Source: an uncultured Clostridia bacterium
GTDB lineage: Bacteria > Bacillota > Clostridia > Christensenellales > Aristaeellaceae
Direction of reading: 5' to 3'
DNA length: 51,302 nt
Assembly: GCA_945928315.1 (NCBI GenBank)
Contig: CAMENN010000004.1
Coordinates: forward strand, 1 to 51,302
Below the pieces are notes generated by a model, which was not told where the DNA came from, made no database searches, and was given only the letters and a program-made list of their open reading frames with translations. A program made the position numbers and the translations under genes. Below, one piece after another: positions 8,110 through 15,924 of this stretch (its first letter is position 1; the number at the start of each line of letters is the position of its first letter).

Positions 8110-8157
8110 TTGCATGAAAGACATGAATATGATATAATTCTGTGCAGAGAGCGTCAA
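8110..8157. promoter_or_regulatory. Overlapping divergent promoters (addB rightward, phosphoesterase leftward)
   Basis: Rightward: TTGCAT (8110-8115), 17 bases, TATAAT (8133-8138). Leftward: TTGACG (8157-8152), 17 bases, TATCAT (8134-8129). The two -10 boxes overlap, so polymerases should compete. The rightward transcript would run through all four parS sites. Confidence 0.65.
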
Positions 8158-8187
8158 GTCCTGCTGCGGCGGACGAAACGCTTCGGA

Positions 8188-8321
8188 TGTTTCACGTGAA
8201 ACAATAGCGCCGCTGCGGCGTGAGAAAAAATGTTTCACGTGAAACAATCGGCCTTTTGGCTGCCATGAATGTTTCACGTGAAACATTGGGGAAAGCCGCT
8301 AAAAATGTTTCACGTGAAACA
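8188..8321. promoter_or_regulatory. parS: Cluster of four parS sites (ParB/Spo0J binding)
   Basis: The 16-base palindrome TGTTTCACGTGAAACA occurs four times without a mismatch: 8188-8203, 8231-8246, 8270-8285 and 8306-8321, with start-to-start spacings of 43, 39 and 36 bases. It fits the established Bacillus subtilis parS consensus TGTTNCACGTGAAACA. ParB (Spo0J) loads here to organise and segregate the origin region and to recruit SMC. With mnmE nearby, this suggests the window lies near oriC. The spacer sequences are unrelated, so only the sites are conserved. Confidence 0.95.
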
Positions 8322-8341
8322 CCGAAGAGAGGATGAGGATC

Positions 8342-11300
8342 ATGCGCCTATTGACCGGACGCCCGCATCGCCTGCTTGGACCCGTTATCGACGAAATCGG
8401 CGCGCTGTCGGGCAGGGGAGAGCGCTGCATGCTGCTCGTGCCCTCGCAATACACGCTGCAGGCCGAGCTTGAGGTCATGAACCGGCTGGATGTGCCCGGC
8501 TCATTCCTGATCGACGTGCTCTCGCCGACCCGACTGCAAAGCCGCGTCTTTGAGCGCGCGGGACAGCCGGACCGCGTGATTCTCGACGAGCGGGGCAAGG
8601 GCATGGTGCTCACCGAGGTCATCGAAGCGGAGAAGGAGAACCTGACGGTGTACCGCGCCGCGGCGGAGAGCGGCGCGTCGGGTTTTGTGCAGAAGCTGAG
8701 CGCGCTTATTGCCGATCTCAAGCGCAGCGGGATGACGGCGCAGGACCTCGGAGAGCGTCTCCCACAGATGGAGGAAGACAGCCCCGCGCGCAGCAAGCTG
8801 GCCGATGCGGCGCGCCTGTTTGCGGCGTATGAAGCGCGGATGGCCGGTCAGCTGGCCGACGGAGAGGACGTGGCACAGCTGATGCGCGACAAGCTGGCGG
8901 GTTCGGGTGTGCTCAGCAGAACGCATGTGTTTGTCTATGGGTTTGACATGATCACCGGCACGTTTGCGCGGGATCTGCTGGCCATGGCGGCCTGTGCTGC
9001 GGATCTGACGCTTGCCGTGGAGACGGACGAAAACGCTGCGCCGGACGGACGACTGTTTGCGCCGGTGAACTTCAGCCTTTCGCGGCTGTGCAGTTTGGCG
9101 CAGGAGGCGGGCGTGCAGGTCGATCGCGTGTGCGTGGAGAGCAAGCTGGATGCGCCGGAGGACATCCGGATGCTGGAACGGAGCCTGTATGCGCTGGGCA
9201 GTGCAGCCTATCCGCAGGAGCCTGCACACATCTCCCTCTTCGCAGCGAGCAGCCCGCGCGCGGAGGTGCATCGGGCAGCGTCGCAAATGCGTCGTATGGC
9301 GATGGAGGGGGCGGACCTGTCCGGAATGGCGGTCGTCTATCCGAAGGGGAGCGTCTATGCGCCGCTGCTCTCCGGGATTCTGCCGATGTACGGCATCCCG
9401 GTATACGTCGCCGGACGCCGTCCCGCGAACGCACATCCGCTTTGCCGGTTTGTGCTCAGCGCGCTGCGCGTGGCGTCGGAAGGATTTATCACATCGACCG
9501 TTGCGGAGTGCGTGCGCTCCGGGTTCCTGCCGGTGGGGGAGGAGGAGGCCGACGCGCTGATCGCCTATGCGGAGGGCATGGACGTGCGCGGCGATGCTTG
9601 GAAGCGCCCCTTTGTCTATGCCAAGGAGGGCCGTGCAGACGAGCTGGATGCGCTCAATGCGAGCCGCGAGACCGTCGTGCGTCTGCTGACGGCGCTGGGA
9701 AAAGCGCTCGCCAGAGCGCGTACGGCGGATGACACCGTCTCTGCGGTGATTGCCCTTTTGGAGGATGTGCAGGCGTTTGACCGCCTGTCAGACATGCGCG
9801 ATACGCTGACGCAGGCCGGGCTTGACGTGCAGGCGCAGGACTGCGCACAGGTCTGGAATGCGCTGATGGAGACGCTCGACCAGCTGCACACGCTGCTGGG
9901 TGCGCGCGCTGTGCCGGCGAAAACCGTGCTCTCTCTGCTCTCCGGGGGTTTGTCGGTGCTGGAGCTTTCGGCGCTGCCGCCCGCGGATGGCGCTGTCATC
10001 TGCGGCGAGATCGGCAACGTGCGCACGGCGCGGGTGAGCACACTCTTTGCGCTGGGCATGAACGACGCGTCGGGTGCGGCGGAGGAGGGCCTGCTTACCG
10101 GCAGCGAGCGCGAGGAGGCCGTGCGCGCAACCGGGGCCTATCTCGGCATGAGCGTTGCGGAGCGCGCGGCGCTTGCGCAGCTCGACGAGCTGAAGGCGCT
10201 CTCCGGCGTGCGGGAGCGGCTGGTGATCTCCTATGCGCTGGCGGACGAGACGGGCCGTGCGCTGCGCGAGGGCGAGGCGGTGCAGGCACTGCGGCAGCGG
10301 TTCCCGAAGCTGGCGGTGCGCGGCGGTCTTCCGCAGGAGGAGATGGAGGCGATGCTCTGCGCGCCGGATGCGGCGATGGAGGCACTGTCCGTGCGCCTTT
10401 CCCGCGCGGCGGATGGGCGGGATACACTGGATGCGCCGTATGCGGGTGCGTACGCGGCGCTCTCGCGAGACAGCCGGTATAGGGATGCGCTGGACGCCGT
10501 CACGCGCGGGCTGTGCGAGGACCCCGCCCGCAGGCTGACGGGGCAGAAGGCGCGCACGCTGTACGGACGGCCGACGATGAGCGTATCGCGTCTGGAGACG
10601 CTGGCACGCTGCCCGTATCAGCACTTTGTGCGCTATGGGCTCGTGCCGGAGCGGGAGGTGCAGCCGGGCGTCGACCGCGCGGAGCTGGGCACGCTTTATC
10701 ACGAGGCGGCGGAGCAGTTCACCCGGGCGCTGACGGCGCTGCCGGAGTTCCCGCAGGTGGACGAGGCGACGTGCGATGCGCTGATGGAGCAGGCCGTCTC
10801 ACCGCTGATTGACGCCTGGCGGCAGTCGCCGCTGGGGGAGAGCGCGCGCGGCGGGGCGATCGCCGGGCGCATCCGCCGCACCGCCAGGCGCGCGGGACGG
10901 AGCATCCTCTCGCAGTACGCGCAGAGCCGCTTTCAGCCGATGAGCTTCGAGCTGGTGTTCGGGCAGAACGGCGTCGCACCGCTGACGCTCGAGCTGGCGG
11001 ACGGCTCGCGTGTCTACCTGCAGGGGCGGATCGACCGCGTGGACGTGCTCGAGGAGGGCGGCACGCGCATCCGCGTCATCGACTACAAGAGCGGCGCGAA
11101 GCGGTTCGATCCCACGATGGCCTACTGGGGGATTCAGCTGCAGCTTCTGCTCTATCTGGCCTCGGCGCTCGAGCAGATTCCGGGCGCGTCGCCTGCAGGC
11201 TTCTTCTACTGCCGCATCGCCGACCCGACGGTGAAGAGCGAATCGCGCATCCGCGGGGAGGTCGAGCAGCAGCTCGCCAAAAAGCTCGCGCTGGCGGGCA

Positions 11301-11629
11301 TATCGCTCAGCGACGTCGCTATCCTGCAGGCGCAGGATGATCGCCACGCCGGGATGATCACCCGGGACGGCAAGCCCAGCGGGCGGTATGCGGCCTCCAT
11401 GGTGGACGAGCAGGGGATGAATGCGCTCGTCGCCTTCGCACGCGGCAAGGCGGCGCAGCTCGCGCAGACCGCTTACGACGGCGGCATCGACGATGTCCCC
11501 GCGACGCTGGGGACCTTCAACGCCTGCACGAACTGCGACTATGCGGCGGTCTGCGGGTTTGACCCGGCGAGGAAGGCGCGCAAGCGGCTCAAAAAAAAGA
11601 CGCTTGCCGATCTGACGGGTGGAGCGTGA
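8342..11629 (+). CDS. addB: AddB-type helicase-nuclease subunit B
   Basis: The AddAB complex processes double-strand breaks for RecA. 1095 residues, slightly short of the usual 1150-1170. The RecB-type PD-(D/E)XK nuclease at the C-terminus shows GTLYHEAAEQF and VIDYKSG. The four cysteines of the iron-sulfur staple are present as Cys757 (RCPYQHF) and Cys1062, Cys1065, Cys1071 (C-x2-C-x5-C), the spacing of the known AddB cluster. The N-terminal Walker A, usually GRxGSGKS, reads GRPHRLLGP, without Lys or Ser/Thr, so ATP binding there is probably lost. No addA follows. ATG 8342 was preferred over 8333 because the GAGAGG lies 9 bases upstream. Confidence 0.9.
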   Translation: MRLLTGRPHRLLGPVIDEIGALSGRGERCMLLVPSQYTLQAELEVMNRLDVPGSFLIDVLSPTRLQSRVFERAGQPDRVILDERGKGMVLTEVIEAEKENLTVYRAAAESGASGFVQKLSALIADLKRSGMTAQDLGERLPQMEEDSPARSKLADAARLFAAYEARMAGQLADGEDVAQLMRDKLAGSGVLSRTHVFVYGFDMITGTFARDLLAMAACAADLTLAVETDENAAPDGRLFAPVNFSLSRLCSLAQEAGVQVDRVCVESKLDAPEDIRMLERSLYALGSAAYPQEPAHISLFAASSPRAEVHRAASQMRRMAMEGADLSGMAVVYPKGSVYAPLLSGILPMYGIPVYVAGRRPANAHPLCRFVLSALRVASEGFITSTVAECVRSGFLPVGEEEADALIAYAEGMDVRGDAWKRPFVYAKEGRADELDALNASRETVVRLLTALGKALARARTADDTVSAVIALLEDVQAFDRLSDMRDTLTQAGLDVQAQDCAQVWNALMETLDQLHTLLGARAVPAKTVLSLLSGGLSVLELSALPPADGAVICGEIGNVRTARVSTLFALGMNDASGAAEEGLLTGSEREEAVRATGAYLGMSVAERAALAQLDELKALSGVRERLVISYALADETGRALREGEAVQALRQRFPKLAVRGGLPQEEMEAMLCAPDAAMEALSVRLSRAADGRDTLDAPYAGAYAALSRDSRYRDALDAVTRGLCEDPARRLTGQKARTLYGRPTMSVSRLETLARCPYQHFVRYGLVPEREVQPGVDRAELGTLYHEAAEQFTRALTALPEFPQVDEATCDALMEQAVSPLIDAWRQSPLGESARGGAIAGRIRRTARRAGRSILSQYAQSRFQPMSFELVFGQNGVAPLTLELADGSRVYLQGRIDRVDVLEEGGTRIRVIDYKSGAKRFDPTMAYWGIQLQLLLYLASALEQIPGASPAGFFYCRIADPTVKSESRIRGEVEQQLAKKLALAGISLSDVAILQAQDDRHAGMITRDGKPSGRYAASMVDEQGMNALVAFARGKAAQLAQTAYDGGIDDVPATLGTFNACTNCDYAAVCGFDPARKARKRLKKKTLADLTGGA

Positions 11630-11740
11630 TGCGGTCTTCAGGCATGCCGGAAACCCACAACGTGAAGCAAACCTTGATAGGGATGCTTCTCAAGCCTCAA
11701 ACGACCACGAGGGTTATTCCTGCGTATCGAAGCCATCCAT

Positions 11741-11779
11741 CAAAGCGGGCACTGCCGGGCTTAGGCAGCGCCCGCTTTG
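11741..11779 (+). terminator. Hairpin terminator after addB
   Basis: CAAAGCGGGC pairs perfectly with GCCCGCTTTG, and CTGCC/GGCAG continues the stem. The rest of 11630-11815 shows no gene. Confidence 0.7.
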
Positions 11780-11815
11780 GTTCAGCGTTCAACAACTATA
11801 AAAAAACATGCGGCA

Positions 11816-11860
11816 TACTACAGAAGTAGTATTGACAATCGCGTACTACTGGCGTAGTAT
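11816..11860 (+). promoter_or_regulatory. Promoter with two BlaI/MecI-type operators
   Basis: TTGACA (11832-11837), 17 bases, TAGTAT (11855-11860). Two dyads TACTAC-N4-GTAGTA lie at 11816-11831 (touching the -35) and 11844-11859 (covering spacer and -10), with centres 28 bases apart. This is a standard arrangement for autorepression by the BlaI-type protein encoded just downstream. Confidence 0.85.
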
Positions 11861-11901
11861 ATAGACGAGCTCAACAGACTGCAAAAGGGAGAGATGCGCG
11901 C

Positions 11902-12252
11902 ATGAAGCTCTTTGACTCGGAACTCAGGGTGATGGACGTGCTGTGGCGGGAGGGCGATCTGCCTGCCCGGCGGATCGCGGATGTGCTCACCCGACAGATT
12001 GGATGGAACGTCAACACGACCTATACGCTCATCAAGCGGTGTATCGGAAAGGGCGCGATTGAGCGGCGTGAGCCGGGCTTTGTCTGCCGCGCGCTCGTCA
12101 GCCGGGAGCAGGTGCAGCAGGAGGAGACGCAGGAGCTGATCGACAGGCTGTTCGATGGCTCGGCGGACGCCCTGTTCGCCTCGCTGCTGGGGTCAAAGCG
12201 GGTGAGCGAGGAACAGATGCAAAGGCTGCGTCGGATGATCGACGAGATGTGA
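11902..12252 (+). CDS. BlaI/MecI/CopY-family repressor
   Basis: 116 residues. The N-terminal winged helix has the family pattern LFDSELRVMDVLWREGDLPA and NVNTTYTLIKRCIGKGAIER. The C-terminal part is a helical dimerisation region (about 75-116). Family members repress beta-lactamase, mecA or copper genes and are released by cleavage by a BlaR1/MecR1 sensor protease or by metal. No M56 sensor gene follows; the next genes are on the other strand. The visible target is its own promoter with twin dyads, so the wider regulon is elsewhere or the gene is autoregulated only. Confidence 0.9.
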   Translation: MKLFDSELRVMDVLWREGDLPARRIADVLTRQIGWNVNTTYTLIKRCIGKGAIERREPGFVCRALVSREQVQQEETQELIDRLFDGSADALFASLLGSKRVSEEQMQRLRRMIDEM

Positions 12253-12342
12253 GCGCGTTGGGCGCGTCCGGAAAGGATGGTATAAGGCAGAAAAACAGAT
12301 CAGCAGGGACAGGCTGAAGGAGATCACGGCAAGGAGTGCTGC

Positions 12343-12868
12343 TCAGCTCATATATTTCTGGCCCAGCTCCATCGTATACACCTTATACAGCCGGTACGCC
12401 TCCTCATCCTTCCCCTCGTGAATCATCTGAGCGCACGGCTCCACCAGTTCCTCATACACGCGGTTCCAGATCTCGGCGGCGTCCTCCCGATGATTGATCG
12501 CCGCCACAATGCCCGGCGCGATCTGGTAGTACCGCGCAATCTCCTGCTGGTCCGCCGGGCCGCCGAGTCAGAATACCGTCGCGGAAGGCGCGCAGCGTCT
12601 GAAGCTCGGCGCAGGTATCCGGCAGTCCACGCGCCGCAACGCACGCGGTCGTGAGATAGCAGCCGCCGTTGTCGTTTTCCTTTGAGCCGGACGAACCGTT
12701 CTTCCCGTCCGGCTTGTAGTATTTGTCGGGGTTCAGCCCGTGCTCCTTCATGTAGCCGCGGACGGCCTTCTCGGAATGGTAGGAATAGATTTCATCCGAG
12801 TGATGCGCGCCGACGCCGTCCAGATCGGCCTCGACCTTTTTGTAATCAAACCCCTTGAGCTTTGCCAT
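12343..12868 (-). pseudogene. CYLTTAC-motif protein broken by a frameshift
   Basis: The start MAKLKGFDYKKVEADLDGVG (ATG 12868, AAGGAGC upstream) runs through GGCYLTTACVAARGLPDTC and LQTLRAFRDGIL. Near 12565-12585 the sense frame shifts: DQQEIARYYQIAPGIVAAIN and a further sequence ending ELGQKYMS-stop continue one frame over. Clostridial proteins with a CYLTTAC-like box followed by TLRxFRD and a helical tail are familiar, but their function is not known to me. It lies 16 bases after the DraG-PHP gene, so it is probably co-transcribed. The break may be real decay or a sequencing error. Confidence 0.7.
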
Positions 12869-12884
12869 GATGAACGCTCCTTTC

Positions 12885-15008
12885 TCAGTCCAGCGCGCCG
12901 GTGAGCAGCTGCTTCGCGTTTTCGTAGCAGACCGCGTTGGCGTAATCGACGTCGCAATGATCGTAGACATATCGGATACCGTTTTTCACGCACGGCGGAC
13001 GATGATCCGTGCGGTGCGCGTCCGAGCCGAGGAAGGACACCTTCCTCTCAACAAGCAGCCTGCGTGCAAAGACTTTGATGGAAGATGTCTGTTCCCCCGC
13101 AAGACTGAACGCGTTGATCTGGATGCGGCACCCCCACGCAAGCAGCGTGTTCAGCGCCGCTTCGTCATCCGCAAGACTCTCGTATCTCTCCACATGCGCA
13201 AGGACAACATGCTTTGCCTTGGAATCCGAAACGGCGGCCAGATCAAGAATCCTCCGGACGAAATCCAGAATATAGCGGCTTTCGCTGCCAAGGTCAAACT
13301 CCAGCAGCATGTAGCCGGAATTGCCGAGCAGCGCGTAATCCTTGCTTTGGACCTTTATCAGAACCGATTCGGGCGTTTCTGCCGGGCAGTAGATTTCGCA
13401 TCCGGGATACAGCGCAAGCGCGCGTCCCTGCTTTGCCCATTCCTGCTGAAGCAGCTTCAGGCTCTGCTTGTATCCATTGTGCCGTCCGTCAAAGCTGTGC
13501 GACGTGCAGGCGATGTGCCGGACACCCTGATCGGCTTCCATATGAAGCATCTGCAGCGCCATCGCCACGTTTCCCGCGCCGTCATCGATGCCCGGGACGA
13601 TGTGGCAGTGCAGATCGACGGCTTTCAGCACGTCCTCGTGCCCCGTCCATTGGGTCAGAAGCTGTGTCAGCGTCTCGCGCGGAGGCATGTTCCTGAGCGC
13701 ATCTCCGAGACTGTCGAGCCCATCATAGATGTAGAAGAACGCGCGATGACGATCTGTTTCGTGATGGATGATCAGGCGATAGACGCAGCGAAGCCCACGG
13801 AAAACGTACAGCTCTTCCTCCGAACCGGCCTGCCACCGGAAGCCCAAGAACATGTTTGCCTGACTGCTGCGGAACCTCTCCATGTCCTTTGCCGTAATGG
13901 GGAAGTCCAGCATGAAGCTCAGATACTCCGCAGGCAGCGGCTCCATGCCGCCCAGTCCATCCGCTGTGCCGAGCGTTTTTTCGTCCTTCGTCCATTCATC
14001 CTGCGCTTCATGCGCGGTATTCAGCGAATCCACAAACGCCCTGCACAGCGCTTCGATGTCCTCCGCCTTTCGCAGACCGGCAAGCCAGCCGTCGGGAATC
14101 CCCTCCATGCCGTATAGGCAGCCTGCCAGACCGCCCGCCACCGCCGCAACGGTGTCGGTGTCGTCGCCCAGATTGACGGCCTTCAGCACGCAGTCGCGGT
14201 AGTTGTTGGTATTCAGCACGCACCACAGCGCGGCTTCCAGCGTGGAAACCACATAGCCGCCGCTTTTGATTTCGTCCTCCGGCATCCGGGCGAAGTCCAT
14301 GATAGAAAGGCAATTCAGAATCCGCGCATAGCTGCCCAGCTCCTTGGAAAACACCGGATTCGCCTCATAATACCGCTTCGCCCGGTCGATGCCCGTCTGA
14401 ATGCCCGCGATGCCCCTGACGTCACACAGCTCCATCAGGATCAGCGCGTAGATGCCGCAGCCCATCTGCGAGCGGGGATGGCTGTGCGTCAGTGCGGAGA
14501 CGTCGTGAATGATCGAAAGTTGCTGATCCAAAGGAAGATCGGAGCAAGCGTACTTGCAGTACAGCGCCGCCGGGATGATCCGCATCAGCGAGCCGTTGCC
14601 GTTGTCGTACTCGCCGCTGAGGCCGCAGGAAAGCGCGGGCACGCCTTGCTTGAACTGCGACAGCGCCTTGCTCGTGGTGATGCCCATATCGAACACCACG
14701 CCCGTCGCCGTGTAGGCAGCGTGAAGCTTCCAGTCGCAGAAGCGCTCCATCATGTCCGTGTAGTCAAGGCTATGCGCGAGACTGTCGAGCGTCGCTAAGG
14801 CCATGCTGGTATCGTCCGACCAGGTGCCCGCCGGCACGTCGTGCGCGCCATAGCCGCGGTATCCGGTAACCGGATCGCGCCTGCGCGCTCTGCGATCCGA
14901 AAACTCGACGGGCACGCCCATCGCGTCGGCAATGGCATGACCGAGCATGGCGGAACGGACGATTTGCAGACGGGCGGTTTTATGTGGTTCGGCAGGATGA
15001 TTCGTCAT
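12885..15008 (-). CDS. ADP-ribosylglycohydrolase fused to PHP tyrosine-phosphatase-like domain
   Basis: 707 residues with two enzyme domains. Residues about 10-325 are an ADP-ribosylglycohydrolase (DraG family): SAMLGHAIADAMGVPVEF, the metal motif GTWSDDTSM near 61-69, and NLGDDTDTVAAVAGGLAG. Residues about 463-707 are a PHP domain of the CpsB/YwqE protein-tyrosine-phosphatase type: DLHCHIVPGIDDGA, AHVERY and LGSDAHRTDHRPP, with the His and Asp metal ligands present. The 130-residue linker (containing FRWQAGSEEELYVFRGLRC) is not recognised. The frame is continuous, so the fusion looks genuine. DraG enzymes remove ADP-ribose from proteins or small molecules; pairing with a phosphatase suggests stepwise removal of a modification. 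ATG 15008 fits the GGAGG. Confidence 0.88.
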   Translation of the reverse strand: MTNHPAEPHKTARLQIVRSAMLGHAIADAMGVPVEFSDRRARRRDPVTGYRGYGAHDVPAGTWSDDTSMALATLDSLAHSLDYTDMMERFCDWKLHAAYTATGVVFDMGITTSKALSQFKQGVPALSCGLSGEYDNGNGSLMRIIPAALYCKYACSDLPLDQQLSIIHDVSALTHSHPRSQMGCGIYALILMELCDVRGIAGIQTGIDRAKRYYEANPVFSKELGSYARILNCLSIMDFARMPEDEIKSGGYVVSTLEAALWCVLNTNNYRDCVLKAVNLGDDTDTVAAVAGGLAGCLYGMEGIPDGWLAGLRKAEDIEALCRAFVDSLNTAHEAQDEWTKDEKTLGTADGLGGMEPLPAEYLSFMLDFPITAKDMERFRSSQANMFLGFRWQAGSEEELYVFRGLRCVYRLIIHHETDRHRAFFYIYDGLDSLGDALRNMPPRETLTQLLTQWTGHEDVLKAVDLHCHIVPGIDDGAGNVAMALQMLHMEADQGVRHIACTSHSFDGRHNGYKQSLKLLQQEWAKQGRALALYPGCEIYCPAETPESVLIKVQSKDYALLGNSGYMLLEFDLGSESRYILDFVRRILDLAAVSDSKAKHVVLAHVERYESLADDEAALNTLLAWGCRIQINAFSLAGEQTSSIKVFARRLLVERKVSFLGSDAHRTDHRPPCVKNGIRYVYDHCDVDYANAVCYENAKQLLTGALD

Positions 15009-15044
15009 GGGGAGCACCTCCGGGACAGAAATCTTCTTATCTCT

Positions 15045-15072
15045 ATCATAGTGGAAAACGGGAAATGTTCAA
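15045..15072 (-). promoter_or_regulatory. Probable promoter of the DraG-PHP gene
   Basis: Minus strand TTGAAC (15072-15067), 16 bases, TATGAT (15050-15045), about 37 bases before the start. Confidence 0.6.
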
Positions 15073-15106
15073 GAGGAAAAGCGCGGCGTTATATGAAAAT
15101 GAAAAG

Positions 15107-15144
15107 GCCCCGGCACACAGCCATAGAAGCGGTGTGACCGGGGC
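15107..15144 (-). terminator. Terminator of the DJ-1 gene
   Basis: On the minus strand GCCCCGGTCACACC pairs with GGCTGTGTGCCGGGGC, followed by TTTTCATTTT. It lies 20 bases after the DJ-1 stop. Confidence 0.65.
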
Positions 15145-15164
15145 GAACCCACGCAATTCCTGAT

Positions 15165-15800
15165 TTACTGCGCATCCCTCTCCGGCAGCGACTGCATAAG
15201 CGCAAAGAAGTGCCTTGCCTCGCCGGTGCTGAAATACGCATGCCACGCTTCTAGCGTATCAGCCCGAAAGACGCCCAGACGCTCGATGATCTGTTTCGCC
15301 CACAGCAACGCACCGGTGCCGCTGGCGGTGATCAGGTTTCCATCCGCGACGGAGGGCGCGGCGACATAGTGACGCTGCCCCCTGTAGCCGGGGCACATCA
15401 TGTCCAGAAAGCCCTCGCCGTTGCTCGTGTGCGGACGGTCATCCAGCAGTCCCGCGTTAGCCAAGGCAACGGTCGCGCCGCAGATGGCGCACACGGTCGC
15501 GCCCGCCGAGAGCAGTTCTTCCGCCTTGCGGATGATTGCGCCCTGCTCCGGGCAATCCCACGTGTTTCCGCCCGGCAGGAGCAGCACGCTCTGCGCGTCC
15601 ACTGCGATGTCGTCCACCGCGCAGTCGGGCAGGACGGTCAGCCCGCCCATCGTCCTGATGGGTTCCATCGTCCTGCCGACGGTCTTCACGCGCACCTCCG
15701 GCGCATCCGCCTTGAAAAAGCGCCCGGAATACAGCTCCGCGGTCACATGGCCAATCTCCCAATCCGCCAGCGTATCCATCACATACACATAAACTGTCAT
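15165..15800 (-). CDS. DJ-1/PfpI-family protein
   Basis: 211 residues with the class I glutamine-amidotransferase-like fold. The nucleophile elbow is AICGATVALANAGLL (Cys near residue 108), the preceding strand is SVLLLPGGNTWD, and the Glu partner is likely in the N-terminal ADWEIGH segment. It resembles the YdeA/YoaZ type. Family members act as proteases, deglycases or stress proteins, and the reaction here is unknown. It is divergent from the WYL regulator across a 125-base gap, so it is a likely target of it. The third of three ATG codons (15800) fits the GGGAGG best. Confidence 0.85.
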   Translation of the reverse strand: MTVYVYVMDTLADWEIGHVTAELYSGRFFKADAPEVRVKTVGRTMEPIRTMGGLTVLPDCAVDDIAVDAQSVLLLPGGNTWDCPEQGAIIRKAEELLSAGATVCAICGATVALANAGLLDDRPHTSNGEGFLDMMCPGYRGQRHYVAAPSVADGNLITASGTGALLWAKQIIERLGVFRADTLEAWHAYFSTGEARHFFALMQSLPERDAQ

Positions 15801-15841
15801 CATCATGTCCTCCCGTTTCGTCCCTTTCAGGCTCGTGATAC

Positions 15842-15900
15842 CCTGATTCTACCGCAGATTGTTGACAGCCTCATGGCAACAATCTATAATCAGAATCAGG
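15842..15900 (+). promoter_or_regulatory. Consensus promoter inside a nested inverted repeat (operator)
   Basis: TTGACA (15862-15867), 17 bases, TATAAT (15885-15890). Two inverted repeats share almost the same centre: CCTGATTCT (15842) with AGAATCAGG (15892-15900), and AGATTGTTG (15856) with CAACAATCT (15877-15885). The inner one overlaps both promoter boxes. This suggests autorepression by the WYL protein encoded at 15925, and joint control of the divergent DJ-1 gene. Confidence 0.75.
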
Positions 15901-15924
15901 AAATTCCGGGAGGGCGAAGGCTTC

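Noticed and set aside
8188-8321. CRISPR array or transposon ends
   Set aside because: The four repeats are perfect 16-base palindromes matching parS; spacers of 20-27 bases and repeat length do not fit CRISPR, and no transposase is near.
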